A stretch of DNA of 64,000 nt from Armillaria gallica. Its lineage: Eukaryota; Basidiomycota; Agaricomycetes; Agaricales; Physalacriaceae. Below, piece after piece: positions 22,543 through 35,206 of this stretch; within the stretch, counting starts at the first letter, position 1, and every line of letters starts with the position of its first letter. A program made the translations under genes and the position numbers. The notes under the pieces are model-generated. The model was not told where the DNA came from, did not search any database, and worked only from the letters and a program-made list of their open reading frames with translations. The stretch is taken from NCBI GenBank assembly GCA_037576215.1, contig JBANDB010000004.1:3286001-3350000 (forward strand), read 5' to 3'.

Positions 22543-23862
22543 TCAACATTGACCATCGACGTGCACAATGTTCGGAAAAATCTTCCTAACTTGAGATAGC
22601 ATCACTGGACGAGACAAGGAGCTTCGAGTCGGAGCACCTTTCTCTATAAATTTCGTCACATTGGGCAAGATAATTCCGCTGTCGCTGAGAATATCCCAGT
22701 CCGTCGGTTCCAACGCGCCGACAGGAAAGGTGACGCAATGCACACTGGGCAAGAACGATATCCTTGATAGAAGCTCTGCACCCTCCTTCGCCGCACTGGA
22801 GTCTTTGCCATCTAAACTGGACACTTTCACGTGTTCCAATTTTGGGAATGCTTTTGGTGTAACGAGTAGATTGGTCAAGACGTTGAAATTGGCGACGAGC
22901 CTCGTAAGGCTGGGCATTGCGTTTGCACTAAGAGGGAACAATCGCCCTCTCACAGGCAGCTCCCAAAACGGCTCTCCAAGGAAGGTGAGCTCGCTGATCG
23001 ACGAATGCGCCTTGTCCGAGAGTAATCGGATCAATTGAGACGTCGTCAGACTCCTACCGCCAAGGGTCAGCTTGCGGAGGGTAGGGATGTGGATGGGGGG
23101 CAGATTTTGATAACCATGGAGAATGGACAACTCGCAGATAGGAGAAGCTGTCATTGAGCGAAGAAGCCAATCAAAGAAGTGGTCAGATATGGAATCAAGA
23201 CACAATGTAGTGAGAGCCGCGAATGGCGGAGGATGGAACACAGGTTGGCAGGAATTTGGCACCTTCACATCCAGACCGCTGAGCTTATCTGAAATTATTG
23301 TCGTGGTGAAAGACGTAACACTATCGTATACTGCAAGGTTCGTGCAGAAGGTGTTGAATACTCTCACTTTTATGGGAGGAGTGTAAGTCATTTCATGAAT
23401 GTTTATCTCGATGTGAAGGGCTGGGGGCTTTTGGTCGCCGGGGATAGTGTCTACGTATCTAGAGAATTCCTGGTATTCTTTTTCGTAGTGTCGGCCAAAT
23501 ATAAGGGACATTGACGGGATACGAGGTTTGGTGACGACGCATAGGCGAAGCTCTGCAAAAGAGGAAAACGGCTGTGGCTTTGGATCCGGTGATTGTAGGT
23601 TTAGCAGAAGCTGGATAGGTAGGAAGGTAGTATCGCAGAATTTGCTGTATCGTTTGAGGTAATCTTTCGGGGGACCCAACCACCGCGCCATGGCAACGTC
23701 ATTGAGTCTTCGACTGACACGAGCGAGGGAAAAGATATCCCTTTGGGTTGCGAGCATCCTGGCAACGATTGCGAGGACTTCGGTAGGAAGACCGGCGAGA
23801 GAGTTGGCCGCTGGCTCGAAATGGTCTTCCTTTCTTTTTGTTCTGCGCCTCTTGATGACCAT
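22543..23862 (-). CDS. F-box protein with LRR-like C-terminal region
   Basis: Intronless, 439 residues. After a basic start (VIKRRRTKRKEDH) comes the F-box (about 22-60: LAGLPTEVLAIVARMLATQR, then SLARVSRRLNDVAMARWL), which in this family binds Skp1 and makes the protein a substrate receptor of an SCF ubiquitin ligase. The rest has irregular leucine-rich repeats (LTTLCLDSIS, LRKLTLGG, ISELTFLG, LEHVKVSSL). The target is unknown. A degraded relative lies at 27270-27760. F-box/LRR genes are heavily expanded in Agaricomycetes. Confidence 0.85.
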   Translation of the reverse strand: MVIKRRRTKRKEDHFEPAANSLAGLPTEVLAIVARMLATQRDIFSLARVSRRLNDVAMARWLGPPKDYLKRYSKFCDTTFLPIQLLLNLQSPDPKPQPFSSFAELRLCVVTKPRIPSMSLIFGRHYEKEYQEFSRYVDTIPGDQKPPALHIEINIHEMTYTPPIKVRVFNTFCTNLAVYDSVTSFTTTIISDKLSGLDVKVPNSCQPVFHPPPFAALTTLCLDSISDHFFDWLLRSMTASPICELSILHGYQNLPPIHIPTLRKLTLGGRSLTTSQLIRLLSDKAHSSISELTFLGEPFWELPVRGRLFPLSANAMPSLTRLVANFNVLTNLLVTPKAFPKLEHVKVSSLDGKDSSAAKEGAELLSRISFLPSVHCVTFPVGALEPTDWDILSDSGIILPNVTKFIEKGAPTRSSLSRPVMLSQVRKIFPNIVHVDGQC

Positions 23863-25017
23863 GTCAGAGAAACTGTAGAACTTCGGTGCGGTTTAGATCA
23901 AAAGGGGAGGTCAGGCTCTTGGTGGTAAGAAAAGAGATGCCTCCTTTATACTCTGTCGTTGCGCACAGCCCCGGAACCTTGTGAGACTTGTGGTGTTGGT
24001 AATCATGTTTTGAATGGACAGACACACCTGAACGCATTTACCATCGTTTTTCGGGCCGGCATCGTATGCTATAGGAAAGGTTCCCAAGAATATTCCTCCG
24101 ACATTCCCGATTGATCATCCATGTTGGAGTTCTACTTTGTCTTACCATAATAAGGTAGCAGTTACCTATCGTACAAAGGACCAGTGATACGGTTGAGCAG
24201 ATGGGCTGGCGAATGACGATATACACGGGTCTCTTCATCAATTAGTCCAGTGAAACGTATGTCATGACCCGCCAAGTTGCCTCTGGGGCCGGGAGGGTGC
24301 TTTGCGCGTCGCACTCGGATTCTGACCAGAGCCACTGTGGATCCAGGGCAAGAGGCATCCTGTCAAGCAGTCAGCATGGGTCGCACCGGTTTCCTTCCTT
24401 CGTGAAAGATAAATTCCGAAGGCTGATAACATTCTAAGGAAATCTGTTGCGTCAAGTCCATAGGAGAAAGGCCGTGGTGGTCGGCTGAGGCTCGGCTTGG
24501 TCATACCAGGGACCGGCATACATCGGCTCTCAGAATTTCGTTCAGGCCGATCAGGGGCATTGAAATCCTCGGACCACCGTCCCGGGATCCCAACTCAATC
24601 TCAACTACCAATCGAATCGACCATCTCATTAAACATTCAACCTCCGTCTCTGCCATCGGGAGCTTCAGCAATTTTTCTTTCATTACCCTCGACCGTTCTA
24701 TAATCTTCCGCTTCCTCAAAGTAAAACCCGCTGATTCAAACTACATTTCGACGAGCAACGTTCAACAACGGCACTACGGTAACTGAGATGATTGGGATAC
24801 CTTAAGTGGGCGACGACTAATAGCAAAAGATCAACATCTTCGTTTAGGTTTCCGCCTTTGCTATGTGCGTTGCCATGGGGAGAAGTTGTCCCGGCATTGA
24901 AGAGTAGTATCACCTGACGCAAGTCATCGTCTGACTAAAACTTTCACCACTACCGTTGGCCCCCGAATATGTTTCCTATAAAGAGCTGTTCCAGGCCTTG
25001 AGGTCTCTGCGTTCATC
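23863..25017. other. Intergenic, nothing recognised
   Basis: About 1.15 kb between the divergently transcribed F-box and amidohydrolase genes, presumably holding both promoters. Short open frames on both strands overlap and carry no motif. Confidence 0.5.
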
Positions 25018-26661
25018 ATGTCTTCCATACTCCTGCAGAACGGCACCGTCATTGTCTTTGACGACCGTGACGACCCTCGACCAGTTCGGGCGGACGTTTT
25101 GGTCAAAGGAAATGTTATCTTCCAAGTTGGACAAGACCTAAAGCCTCTCGATGAATCTACGGAGGTCATTGACTGCGCGGACAAGATCGTCGCACCCGGG
25201 TTTATAGACTCTCACCACCATATGTGGCAAACTCAGCTGAAGGGTCGGTTTGCCGATTCCACTTTGTTTGATTACTTCTACAAAGGTGGGAATGGGAATG
25301 GACTTCAAGGTCTTCCAGTATTATCTGACATGTTGGCGTGAAAGGATGGTCCCTGTGGGACTTTTTCACTGCTGAGGACATCTTTTGGGGAGAGCTTGCC
25401 GCGTGCATGGAAGCTCTAGATAGTGGCACAACTACCGTCGTAGATCACGCGCATTGCAGTCGCACGCCGGACCACGGTTGGTTTCCGCACATCCACATCA
25501 TTGAAGACTAACCTTCTTTCCAGTTACTCAAGCAATTTCCGCCACTTTGACCTCTGGTCTGCGGTCTTTCTATTGTTACGCGGTTGTGCCGGAAATCAAA
25601 TCATGGTCTCCTCAATTCGTATTGGGCAACTCTCCGGCATGGGGAAATGAGCTGCTCAAGACTTTGGCGCAGAAAAGTCCCTTTGGTCCCAATGGACGCG
25701 TCCGAATGGGTCTTGCGTTCGATCAGTTGTATCTACCCAAAGACACCGTTCAAGAGATTATTGGTACCGCGCGCCAACTAAAGCTCTTTCCTCTCACCAC
25801 TCACGCGGCCGGTGGAGCGTTACAAGGTAACCTCTATGATTGTAGCAGCTTCTTTCTCGTCGTCGTACTGATACCCTTCAAGGCTTTCTTCGACACATCC
25901 AGCAGACGCATGACTACGGCCTTCTCGGTCCGGACTGGATTTTCAGTCACGGAGGATGGATCACTCTCGCTGAGCTGGACCTGCTGAAACAGTCCGGAGC
26001 GACTATCTCCGTAACTCCAGAATCTGAGCTGCAGATGGGACATCCGATGGCACCCGTTGAATCCTCAGATTATCCTGGTTTGCGGGACTGTTGTTCCATC
26101 GGCATTGACTGCTCGTGTTCGAACTCGGGTGATATCGTTACTCAAATGAGACTGATGTTACAGTCGAGTCGAGGTATTGTCGGCCGACAAGTCAAGGAGA
26201 AAGGAAAGGTACCGAAAGAGTTGTGTGTCAAAATCGGGGAAGTCTACGCCATGGCCACCATTCGTGCTGCAAGGTCTTTGAAGCTTAACGCGGGCCAGTT
26301 GAAGGAAGGCGTGCTGGCGGATATTGTCGTTTATGACACCCTTAGTCCGTCGATGATCGCAGGTGCTGTGGAGAACCCTGTTGCAGCTATCATGTTGCAT
26401 TCAAGCGTCAGAGATGTCAACACAGTCATTGTGGATGGCGTCGTTCGGAAAAGGGATGGGAAGCTTTTGCCTGTCGAACTTGATACTGACGCGTCGGTGC
26501 GAGTGCAGGAAAGGGTACTTAGTTGGAATGATGTTGCTCGGCAGGTGTTGAGGAGCCGACTCGAGATAGAAGGGAGAATGAAGGATGCTGACTTTACGGA
26601 GTCTATTGTCGCGCAAGGGATCAAAGATGCTTTTCATATATCAGACGACGTATTTGTATAG
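25018..26661 (+). CDS. Metal-dependent amidohydrolase (ATZ/TRZ, SsnA-like)
   Basis: Zinc hydrolase of the amidohydrolase superfamily, probably a cytosolic deaminase or chlorohydrolase-like enzyme acting on a ring or amide compound. Exons 25018-25285, 25345-25476, 25524-25826 and 25883-26661; 1482 nt, 493 residues, no stop. The small N-terminal beta-domain ends in APGFIDSHHHMW, the first metal-binding His pair. Further metal ligands are expected in TTHAAGG, FSHGGW and GIDCS. The segment TPESELQMGHPMA and GDIVTQMRLMLQSSR matches the deaminase branch that includes hydroxydechloroatrazine and SAH/MTA deaminases. The C-terminal strand region (LKEGVLADIVVYD ... VNTVIVDGVVRK) closes the composite domain. 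The substrate cannot be told from sequence. The ATG at 25018 fits the conserved LLQNGTV start. Confidence 0.92.
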
Positions 26662-27269
26662 GATTCGCGTGGATGTATACTACCTGGCACCGTCTCGGTA
26701 CGATGGCATTCAGATAACAAACTAAGGGTGTATTCAAGTTGGACCATCGAATATTTCAGGTAAAAACTCAAGGAATGTTCTTATAATAAAAAGATACTTG
26801 AAAGCTGAAATGGGAGAAAACTTCGACGGGCCGCTAAGTTGAGTAGTTATACCGGAAAAGATGTCCACATAAACATTCACATCGACCACCAAGGAAAGGC
26901 TTCACTCGATGACTTCAAGTTTCCCATTTTTGAGGGGAACTCGCTTCGGACTCCAAGTGTTCGGCATCCGCAGCTCAGGAAGGCAACGGTTGCCATCTTG
27001 GCATCAGGGATCACCTTGATGACCATCTACTTTAACTAGGCGCTCGTTTGATGGCTTTCATTTATGAGGCGATGGGGATACTTATTACTTATCCTTACTT
27101 TGCTGTACCACATACTTCCAAGTTCTAGCGCAAATAATCCCAGTGGTATGTGATGGCCGTTCAATGAGTTTTCCGACTGAAGTAGGCTACGGGCGCGCTA
27201 GGATTGCTAGTCAAGTAAGTAGAAAACTTTCTTCTTCCGCCGGTGCGTCAGATTCGCGGTTCAGTCAGG
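26662..27269. other. Intergenic, with one doubtful small frame
   Basis: A 66-codon frame at 26839-27039 lacks an ATG (it opens with TTG) but reads protein-like with a hydrophobic C terminus (ATVAILASGITLMTIYF). It may be a leftover exon. Nothing else is seen. Confidence 0.4.
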
Positions 27270-27760
27270 TGCCTCGGATTCCATCCCGTGGACAGTCAAC
27301 TCCGAGTTGCCGGTAGAAGACTCTGCTAGTCGTGCAGATGTATATTGGATATACAGTTTGGTGAGAGCTGGGAGCTGTGGTGGGTGGAAGGCTGAATCCA
27401 GGCGCTGGCGGTGGGGGACACGACACTGACGTATTCTGCGAGTTGGGTGTAGAAGGTAAACGTCAACGGGGAGGTGAGATATATTTAACCTGACATGAAG
27501 TGTCGGGTGCTTGGGATCGTGTCGATGTACGAGAGAATTCTTGTTAGTTTATGTCAAATGTGAGGGGATGTGGGGTTTTGTAACGAGGCATAGGGGAAGG
27601 GTGAAAACAGCATTGACTTGGCTCAACATTTTCGGGAGGACTCCTACAGAATGTGCTGTATCGTCTCAGATAGTCTCGTTAGACCCAACTGGGCGATGTC
27701 ATCGACAGACTCGAGCGAGCGAAAAGATATCCCGTTTGGTTACGAGGTGTTTGGTACGAG
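27270..27760 (-). pseudogene. Decayed copy of the F-box gene at 22543-23862
   Basis: The plus strand here aligns in order with 23290-23755 of the F-box gene: GAGAATTC with following T-rich bases, CAGAAT.TGCTGTATCGT, and CGAGCGAG.GAAAAGATATCCC all recur at matching spacing. Many substitutions, indels and stops interrupt the reading frame, and the F-box start and the C-terminal two thirds are lacking. It corresponds to roughly residues 35-190 of the intact protein, in the same orientation. It is a relic of a local duplication. Confidence 0.75.
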
Positions 27761-28805
27761 GAAATTAAGCGCTAGTTGTTCTTGGTCCTCCTTAGCAACT
27801 GTGAGAGTTCTATCTGTCTCGGTACTCTTGCTATTACAGATCCGGATGCTGGATGAAGAGATATGGCCCCTTTTTCTCTGTGGCGAGCCCGGTCTTCGGT
27901 CGTGACGTCGTTGGTGTAGGTCCATGTGTACTTCTCTGTCCTAATGGTCTCGACCAAGTCCCAGGTAACCGTACTGCTCCGCCGTATTCCAGGTCTCTGT
28001 GCCTGTTCTCTTTTCTTTGGGCCACTGCCAGGAACTTGAATCCCTCAAGGAAACAATTGCACTGGTTTGAGGGACGATGAACTAAAGTTTTAAATTCTGT
28101 CAGGGCCAAGTGGCCGTGGTGGTGCTGGCATCGATATCGCAATTCATTATAGTCCGGTAAGCGTCGGCGGCCAGGGGGGTACGGGTGCAAATCTTTTTGA
28201 ATGCTTCTATGTCACCAATATGAATTTCTTGATGAAAACCGTACTTCTGCGGGAGAGGCGAATACACGAAACGGGTATCTGCTAGCATTGAATTAGGATG
28301 AACTGATAAGAAAAGTGCGAGCTGTCAGGTAAAATACTGAAAGACATAGGCGTCGTGTCTAAAAACGGCAAGGTGCCATGGCAACCATAGCAACGACATG
28401 ACATCCAAACAGGCACAAATGCAAACGTCTCTTTACTACCATTTACCACCATTCGACGGATATCACCCATCGAGGGTAACGACCCGGACGACAAAGGCGC
28501 TAGGAAACCTATATAGCAGAGTCGGAGACCAACAGTGGGTTGAGCATCAAGTCAATTCTCGCGCAGTTACGTCGGGGATCGCATTTCGCCATGGCATCTG
28601 CAGTTCTTCCGGAACCAAAAGGTGGGTTTCCTTCTTGAAAAGGGCAGCGAGCAAGGCCGAATATCGAGGAATCGGCGCCGCAGAACTATATATGTAGTGG
28701 GAGAACGGTATTGCCAGGGGCTGCATCACGAAGCCGGCAGCCTTGATCCCATCTGTCTCTTATTGTCTGAGCATCTTCATCGTACGTTGCTGATTCACTT
28801 TCCCA
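27761..28805. other. Intergenic, nothing recognised
   Basis: About 1 kb with short overlapping frames and no motif. The 5' end of the SH3 gene may begin here as an upstream exon. Confidence 0.45.
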
Positions 28806-28892
28806 GCCGAGCGCCCAGTATCGCTCTCTGTTGACGGTCATCCGTCGTCGTCGCCGTTCCCATCCCCAGGCTCACCATTCCTACCGCCTCCA

Positions 28893-29867
28893 ATGCCCAG
28901 TGTCCACGAATTCGCCATACCGAACCCAAAAAACAAGCCAAAATCCCAGGAAAGACATACCGATACCCAGCCAGCCTCGCCAATTCGTGTTTTTTCCCCA
29001 ATAACGCCGACACCGCCGCCGGCACTTGAGCCGTCGGTAACGACCCCAACGACACCCATAACACCAAAAGCGAGCAGAAATTCGGTATCTTCACTTGCAT
29101 CGAACCGGCCAGCTCCTCCCTCACCGGCGATGTCACGCCGTGCCTCAGCTGCACCCTCGTCAAGTGGCCTTTCATTATCCCGGGCTAACTCCACACGGAC
29201 GCAGTCTATCGCGTTGTCTGTGACTTCTGTGACCTCGACGTCAAAGAAGCGCGTCGTTGCAGAGATCCGTATACGTGACTTTGGGTATCCTGCGACAGAC
29301 GAGCGGCACCGGGGGCTAGGGCCAGACGTGCCCAAGGCTAATCGACCGGCTGTGATAAACCGACTAGAGGCAGACACCGACAAGGAGGAGGACAAGGATG
29401 AAGACGAAGAAGGGGACGAAGGCTGGTCGCGTTTCAGGTGGGGTATAGGCCGGCTCAGCTGGAATTTTGGTGCCGGCCATTCGTCGTCCTCGTCCTCTAC
29501 AGCGGGTGGGTCTGGCGGCGATGGGTTTCCGAGCAAATCGGATCTGGAACGGAATTTCGTTGAGGCAGATGATGAAGACAACGAGGATGATGACGAGTTT
29601 TACGACGTCGAGGAAGAGGAGGAGGAGGCCGCTGTAGATGAGCCGCTGCTACCGGGTCTGTATAAGGCGCTGTATGCCTTTGAGCCGGAGGGTACGGCGG
29701 AGATGGCGCTGGAGGAGGATCAGATCGTCAGGGTGGTAGGTCGCGGAGGGGGAGTAGGTTGGGCCGTTGTCGTCGTGGATAAAGAGAAGAACAAGGGTAC
29801 GCAACAACAGCACGCCTTGGTTCCGGAGAGTTATCTGGAGTTGGTCCAGCTAGACGAGAATCGTTAG
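28893..29867 (+). CDS. SH3-domain protein, Nbp2/Skb5-like
   Basis: 324 residues from the ATG at 28893. In-frame sequence continues upstream (ending GSPFLPPP) to a likely splice acceptor TTTCCCAG at about 28806, so a 5' exon is probably missing. The N-terminal 220 residues are Ser/Pro/Thr-rich and disordered. An acidic stretch (DDEDNEDDDEFYDVEEEEE) follows, then a C-terminal SH3 domain at about 255-320: LYKALYAFEPEG, EEDQIVRVVGRGGGVGWAVV, LVPESYLELV, with the ALYxF, Trp and Pro-x-x-Tyr ligand-pocket residues in place. In yeasts, Nbp2/Skb5 proteins tether PP2C phosphatases or PAK kinases to MAPK pathways; the assignment rests on the position and style of the SH3. Confidence 0.75.
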   Translation: MPSVHEFAIPNPKNKPKSQERHTDTQPASPIRVFSPITPTPPPALEPSVTTPTTPITPKASRNSVSSLASNRPAPPSPAMSRRASAAPSSSGLSLSRANSTRTQSIALSVTSVTSTSKKRVVAEIRIRDFGYPATDERHRGLGPDVPKANRPAVINRLEADTDKEEDKDEDEEGDEGWSRFRWGIGRLSWNFGAGHSSSSSSTAGGSGGDGFPSKSDLERNFVEADDEDNEDDDEFYDVEEEEEEAAVDEPLLPGLYKALYAFEPEGTAEMALEEDQIVRVVGRGGGVGWAVVVVDKEKNKGTQQQHALVPESYLELVQLDENR

Positions 29868-30756
29868 CTGGTGTCCTCGCCCGTGTTGTAGCGTGCAGGC
29901 GCGCCTGTACATCTCAGCTGCCTGTTTTTTTTTCCTCTTCATTTTCTGTTGCATTACTGATTTCTTTTTGTTTAAACAAACATCACCGTGTAAAGCGTAG
30001 GTACCATATGGATCTTGGGACAATAGTAGCTTACATTACTTTGCTTTAACAGAGCGACCTAAGTCGGATAACGTACATGCTTTCTTTTATTCGCTATGCT
30101 TGGGGATTCGTTCTGCCGTTATATTAAAGGTACTCATCTAGAGTACGGGTAAGCAGATTCCTGGAAAGGCCGTCTTGCAATTTGAGCGTCCTCGCTTTCG
30201 TTGTCAGTGGAATGGACTGTCCAAAACGATCGTGAGCTTATACTACTTACTATGCTTGGAGATCCAACATATGGATGGCGAGATTAAAGGTACTCATCTG
30301 GAAGGACACCGTCTCGCAATTTGGGCATCCTCGCTTCACTGCCAGTGGAACGAACGTGTGCTTATCTCCTATACTACTTGATAACGCTTATTCGAATAGA
30401 GGGCGACTTGCATATAATAAGCTTAAGTGGACCCGATCTGACTCTAAAGATAATCGATAAGGTATTTAGCATATGCGAAATCCCACGACCTTGGGAAAAA
30501 GAACTCGACGCGAACTCCGTTCGTGCTTGGGTCATCGACATAGGTGGTGGAAGGCTCAGATCTAGACCGCGATATGTCTTCTTCATAATGATTGTTCGTA
30601 ACTCAACCGTCAACGATCCGAATACAGAAATAGCGTCCATGCGTGTGCTGCCAACGAGTCTAATTGTGCGCAGTGTTTCGATGTCAAAGCAAAAGTAGGA
30701 TCCGGGAAATTATAAAGGATCCTGTGAAGGAAACTTGACGCGCGTTGCTTGCCCTC
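29868..30756. other. Intergenic with an imperfect tandem duplication
   Basis: Two imperfect copies of a unit of about 160 bp lie at about 30080-30245 and 30245-30375. Both contain TTAAAGGTACTCATCT, then a GCAATTTG.GC.TCCTCGCTT block and CAGTGGAA. No gene is supported. Confidence 0.6.
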
Positions 30757-33700
30757 AAGCGCGGGCCGTCGGGCCGTTCTTCGTTTCGACATTTTTCACC
30801 TATCTCTCTACGGCGCATGGCTCCAGGCTTGCTATGTCAGGCATCTGTGCTACGTAGATCTACTTTAGCGCGGTCGTCCTCAATGGAAACATACCTTCCC
30901 TCGTCAAGCGGTAACCCGATAGCGAACGACTTCTTTATGCTGGGCTGAGATCGTGACTGCAGGCTGCATTCAGGCTGCTTGTCCCACTGACAAGTACGAC
31001 CTACTTAAATTCCTATAACATCTGATATCACTGAAACGGCGACATAAAGAATGGTCGGCGCTTATGAAGAAGACTTTCGTGAAAAAAGTTCTCTCCTAAG
31101 TCTACAGTTTAGATAACCGGACAAGGTCCCAAAAAGGAACGCCGGAACATCTCCACTCTCGGAAAATACACATATCCGAGTCTGTCCTTGCACGAATTTG
31201 ACAATGCCCTTGCAGCGACATCGCGCGGCCTTTCCATTTGCATCTCCGAAAGATGTCTATTGATAAGACTCTTCCGCTTTCGCGACGTCGCGCCTATAAT
31301 CGGACTCGATACCATGCTACCCATGCTATGGACATGCCGGGCTCCTCCGACTCGAAGAACGGTTTGTTTGTCTGCTTTGGACATCTTGCGCTCGGAGGGG
31401 ATACCTTACGGAGCCTGGATACGACCCATGATCTGTCGCTTCGGTCGCCGATGGTGCCCATGGTATGATCACGATGCCATTGTAATTCCTATCCATTCAG
31501 CGAGTGGCAGGATGCTCTCTCGAGTGATACCTTCTCACCACTCCACGATAGATCATAGATGATGCAAAAGCCATAGCATCCCTGACTGCCAACGATGGCC
31601 AGGAGTCAAGCCTGATTGTAGCGAGAAGACGGGGACGATGACGGCAGGCCGCACCGTACGAGCATGTTTTCCAAAGTGCCTTCTTGAAGTTCAGATTCAA
31701 TGGCTATCTCCTTGGGGCAGACACCGGGTTGGGTTCAAGCTGGTAACGAGCCACAGTGGAGCTGCAATCATGTTGGGATCGTTCTCTGCTTGTTACTTTC
31801 ATCTTGACTTCGAGTTTTGGGTAGTTAACCGCCCTTCCTCGAGCATTGGTGATGACTGTCCCTTACAAACAGCCGTTTTCTTCTGGGACTTGACGGTCAA
31901 CTTCCACCACATACATCCGTGCTTCTATTGCACTGGATCCATCGTCGGTAGGATTCTCCGGAACTGGAGAGATGTTATCAACCAAGTTGTGAACAATTCC
32001 TGGACCTAGCGTCAACGAAACCAACATCATATCTCTTCGTGATCCTGACCGGTCTTTTCGAGGTGCCCGGTCATTCTTCTGTGTAACTTGATTTAACTGC
32101 TTCTCTCCAATAGCGTCGTGCTATGCCGGCATTGACCTCTGAGTTAGGGTTGAAGCAAACAAAGATCGGTCAACTCTGAGACGTTGCGTAACACCCTGAG
32201 AATCAAGACTCATCAAGCTCGTCCACTTTCTTGATAGATGTACTAGTTCTTGGTTAAATATTCTCCTATGGTATACGGCCGTACCGTGAGACCTCATCTC
32301 TGTACAGCTTGCGATAGCTAGTTCTTTTGCCAAAACATTCCCGGAACACAAATACCTGGGATCCGTCGGTGTAGCGATTGTAACTGGCATCGTTCCTAAA
32401 CTTTTTCAAATAAGATCTACCTATCGGGATTTGTGCCATAATGAAACATGTTCAAGTTGGTAGGCACGCCGAGATCTCACCAGGACGCTTGTCTTGATTC
32501 TTTTCCCGGTCCTGAGTTCCGTAATTCCACAAAACGCTTGCAGCTACTTTCCATACAAGATAGGACTTTCTGCGGCAATATCGCACTTCGACATCTCGGT
32601 TGCTAGTTACTGGCAATGTGAGTACACGACGGCTCGTTGAAATCGTTGAAACACAATCCGACGGTTTGTACATATCCCGTTCCAACTTGATACGGGCCAT
32701 AACGATGATTATGATGTAACCGCCATCTTCGCAGCAGCCAATGAGCGTCTTCAGTTATTACACCGTTTATAACAAGAGGGCTGGTATGTGTTCACACAAA
32801 CCGCTACCGCGTTGTTCTTGCTTTTCCCTCATGGCGGCTCAGGCAGCTGATTTGTCAAACCTTACCCACGATGACAAAGCTTCCATATTTCAATCTCTCG
32901 ACGCTATTCTGAACTCGGGAATTCTCTATTCGTTTTTGCACGGTAGGCAACAACATTCAGTGTCTTGACATATAGGTGCTGATTAACAGTGACAGGCATA
33001 TACACCGGCATTCTTGCTATTGCGTTGTGGAACATAAGTGAGCCAGAAGCGTCTCTACTACAAAATCCAAGCTGAATTTGGAACAGTGGTCAACAAAAGT
33101 CGGCTGATTCGACGATCTACGGTCGTCATGATCATTCTCCTACATGCTCTGACTACGTTCAATTTTGCTGTCACATGGTCATATACACACTCCGCATTCA
33201 TCGAAAACAGGCTAAGCTTTCGGACTGTATATTTAAGACTTAGCGGTCCAGCCCACACAGTCTTTTGGGAGACCTGTATCACGGCTACTTTGGGTACTAT
33301 TCTCGCAGACTTATATATGGTGCGTGCGACTCGCTGCGGCTGTGGATCATCCACATCAGCTCACAATTTGTTTCTACTCTAGATATGGTGTTGCTGGATG
33401 GTTTGGGGACGGCGCTGGCTTTCCGTTCTGCTTCCAATACTTTCCCTAATTTCCGCGATAGGTAAAGTATCTGATCTCATCTACTCTCTTCGTATTCCCA
33501 ACCTTCTTATGCAGTATTAAAATACATTGAAGAGTATCATGCCTACTTCAATACATCCTACGAAGTATTCCTACTGTTCTATATATCCTTCATCCTAGTG
33601 ACGACATTATGGTGTACAACCCTCATCATTTACCGCATCTTGACTGTTGTCGGGGTTGGGCGTGGAACATGTGGTCGATTGAGCATTTATCAACATTTCA

Positions 33701-34105
33701 TTGAAGTGCTTGTTGAATCCTCAGCTCTCTACTCAATATCTCTGATTGTATATCTGGCTCTCGCTATTCACAAGGATTCTGTGATGTACTACCTTGATAC
33801 TATAGCTGCTATTGTGAAGGTGTGTTCATGATCCTAGATTCCCTTATCATTGATCAAACACCTTTATGTAGGGAGTTGCACCAACACTCCTTGTTGGGCG
33901 GGCAGCGGCAGGACATACGCGCCCCAAAGACGACTGCGACGAAGCTGCAGTATCGACACTTCGTTTCCAGACGCCTTCGGAACTTTGCACGATGAGCTTC
34001 CAAGAATCCACCATGCAGAGCTCCAGAGCAGTCCTTGAAACGGACATTGAGGCTCAAACGGAGCGGCTAGTGGTATTTGTTGAAAAGATACAATACTGTT
34101 CATGA
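30757..34105 (+). repeat. Segmental duplication, unit A
   Basis: The sequence from TTGCCCTCAAGCGCGGGCCG (30757) to the stop of the membrane-protein gene (34105) recurs in the same orientation at 34236-38734. Clear blocks are 30757-31050, 31330-31560, 31680-31950, 31951-32110 and 32350-34105. Homology stops right at the gene's stop codon on the right. Unit A has about 230 bp near 32110-32340 not found in unit B. Upstream of the gene the unit holds no coding region I can support. Confidence 0.85.
32831..34105 (+). CDS. Multi-pass membrane protein, Agaricomycete family (paralogue A)
   Basis: Six exons: 32831-32942, 32996-33037, 33087-33319, 33383-33461, 33515-33819 and 33872-34105; 1005 nt, 334 residues, open throughout. 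About seven hydrophobic segments are visible (GIYTGILAIALWNI, VVMIILLHALTTFNFAV, TLGTILADLYM, WLSVLLPILSLISAI, FLLFYISFILVTTLWCT, SALYSISLIVYLALAI and near IAAIVKGVAPTLLVG). The layout matches a large Agaricomycete family of seven-helix-like integral membrane proteins of unknown function; a receptor-like role is only a guess. The C-terminal tail (about 60 residues) is cytoplasmic, Ser/Thr-rich. It lies in duplication unit A, and its twin is at 37477-38734. Confidence 0.85.
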
Positions 34106-35206
34106 CAAATCAGGCTGACATTTTGGACTCGAGTAACCTTTGTGAATATAGTACTTCCTACTTTATTCTTCGATCAATTATGAATATCCAAACTTCTGCA
34201 ATCTTACTACTTTAGTACTAGCGCCGGCGAAAATATAACTTGCCCTCAAGCGCGGGCCGTCGGGCCGTTCTCCATTTCGACATCTTTCACCCAACTCTCC
34301 ACGGCGCATTGTCAAGGCTGTGGACCCGGCCGTTCCCAGCACCATAGTCCCAAGGCGCTGTGATTGTTGTTGGTGCTTCCAGTTGTGATTCCAGGCCTCA
34401 AATTTGTGCTTTGCTGCGGCCGTCCTCGGTGGAAATATACCTTCCCTCGTCAGTGAGCTGAGATCGTGAAGATCGTGACTGCAGGGCGGTGACAGCATTT
34501 AGGCTGTTTGTCCCACTGACAAGTACGACCTACTTTCCTATAACATCGGATATCACTGAAACTGCGACATGGACGGCGCTCATCAAAAAGACTTTGCCTT
34601 GTTGTCGGGCTTGTCTATAACATATTCGTAGTATGCCGGGCTCCTTTTACTCGGAGGACGGCTTGTTTGTCCGCTTTGGACATGTTGCGCTCGAAGGGGA
34701 TACCTTACCTGAATACGACTCGTAGGCCGTCGCTTCACTAGTTTTGCCTCGGTCGATGGTACCCATGGTATGATCACGATACCATTGTAATTCCTATCCA
34801 TTCAGCGAGTGGCAGGAATCTTCGAATGATGCCTTCTGACCGCTTCACGACAGAGCCCGGTTGTATTCCGACGGAGTTGGTCCATCTACGACTTCATTCG
34901 GCATGGTCTGTTCTGGGGGCGTTTCAAGATAGATTCGAAATGGATTGATGTAGAATGCTTGAAGACCCGTAGTCGTGCTATCGAGACGTATAAGTCATGG
35001 TGTGTATTTTGCGTCATAAAATTACCAAGTATGCGTCCTGGTTCCCCATTACGGTGTAGCTATTGCTGTTGGCTGGCCATTTGGTATGTACTGCCTCGAA
35101 CGTGTGGTAAAGAAGCACACGGTCATTGGCAAGTCTGCGTCATCATTTTGGTACTGACTTGGAATAATACGTGCACACCGATAGGTGAGTTTTGTAAGGT
35201 GGACTC

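Noticed and set aside
28838..29581. 247-codon minus-strand frame opposite the SH3 gene
   Set aside because: Low-complexity Ser/Gly-rich reading caused by the codon pattern of the real gene on the other strand.
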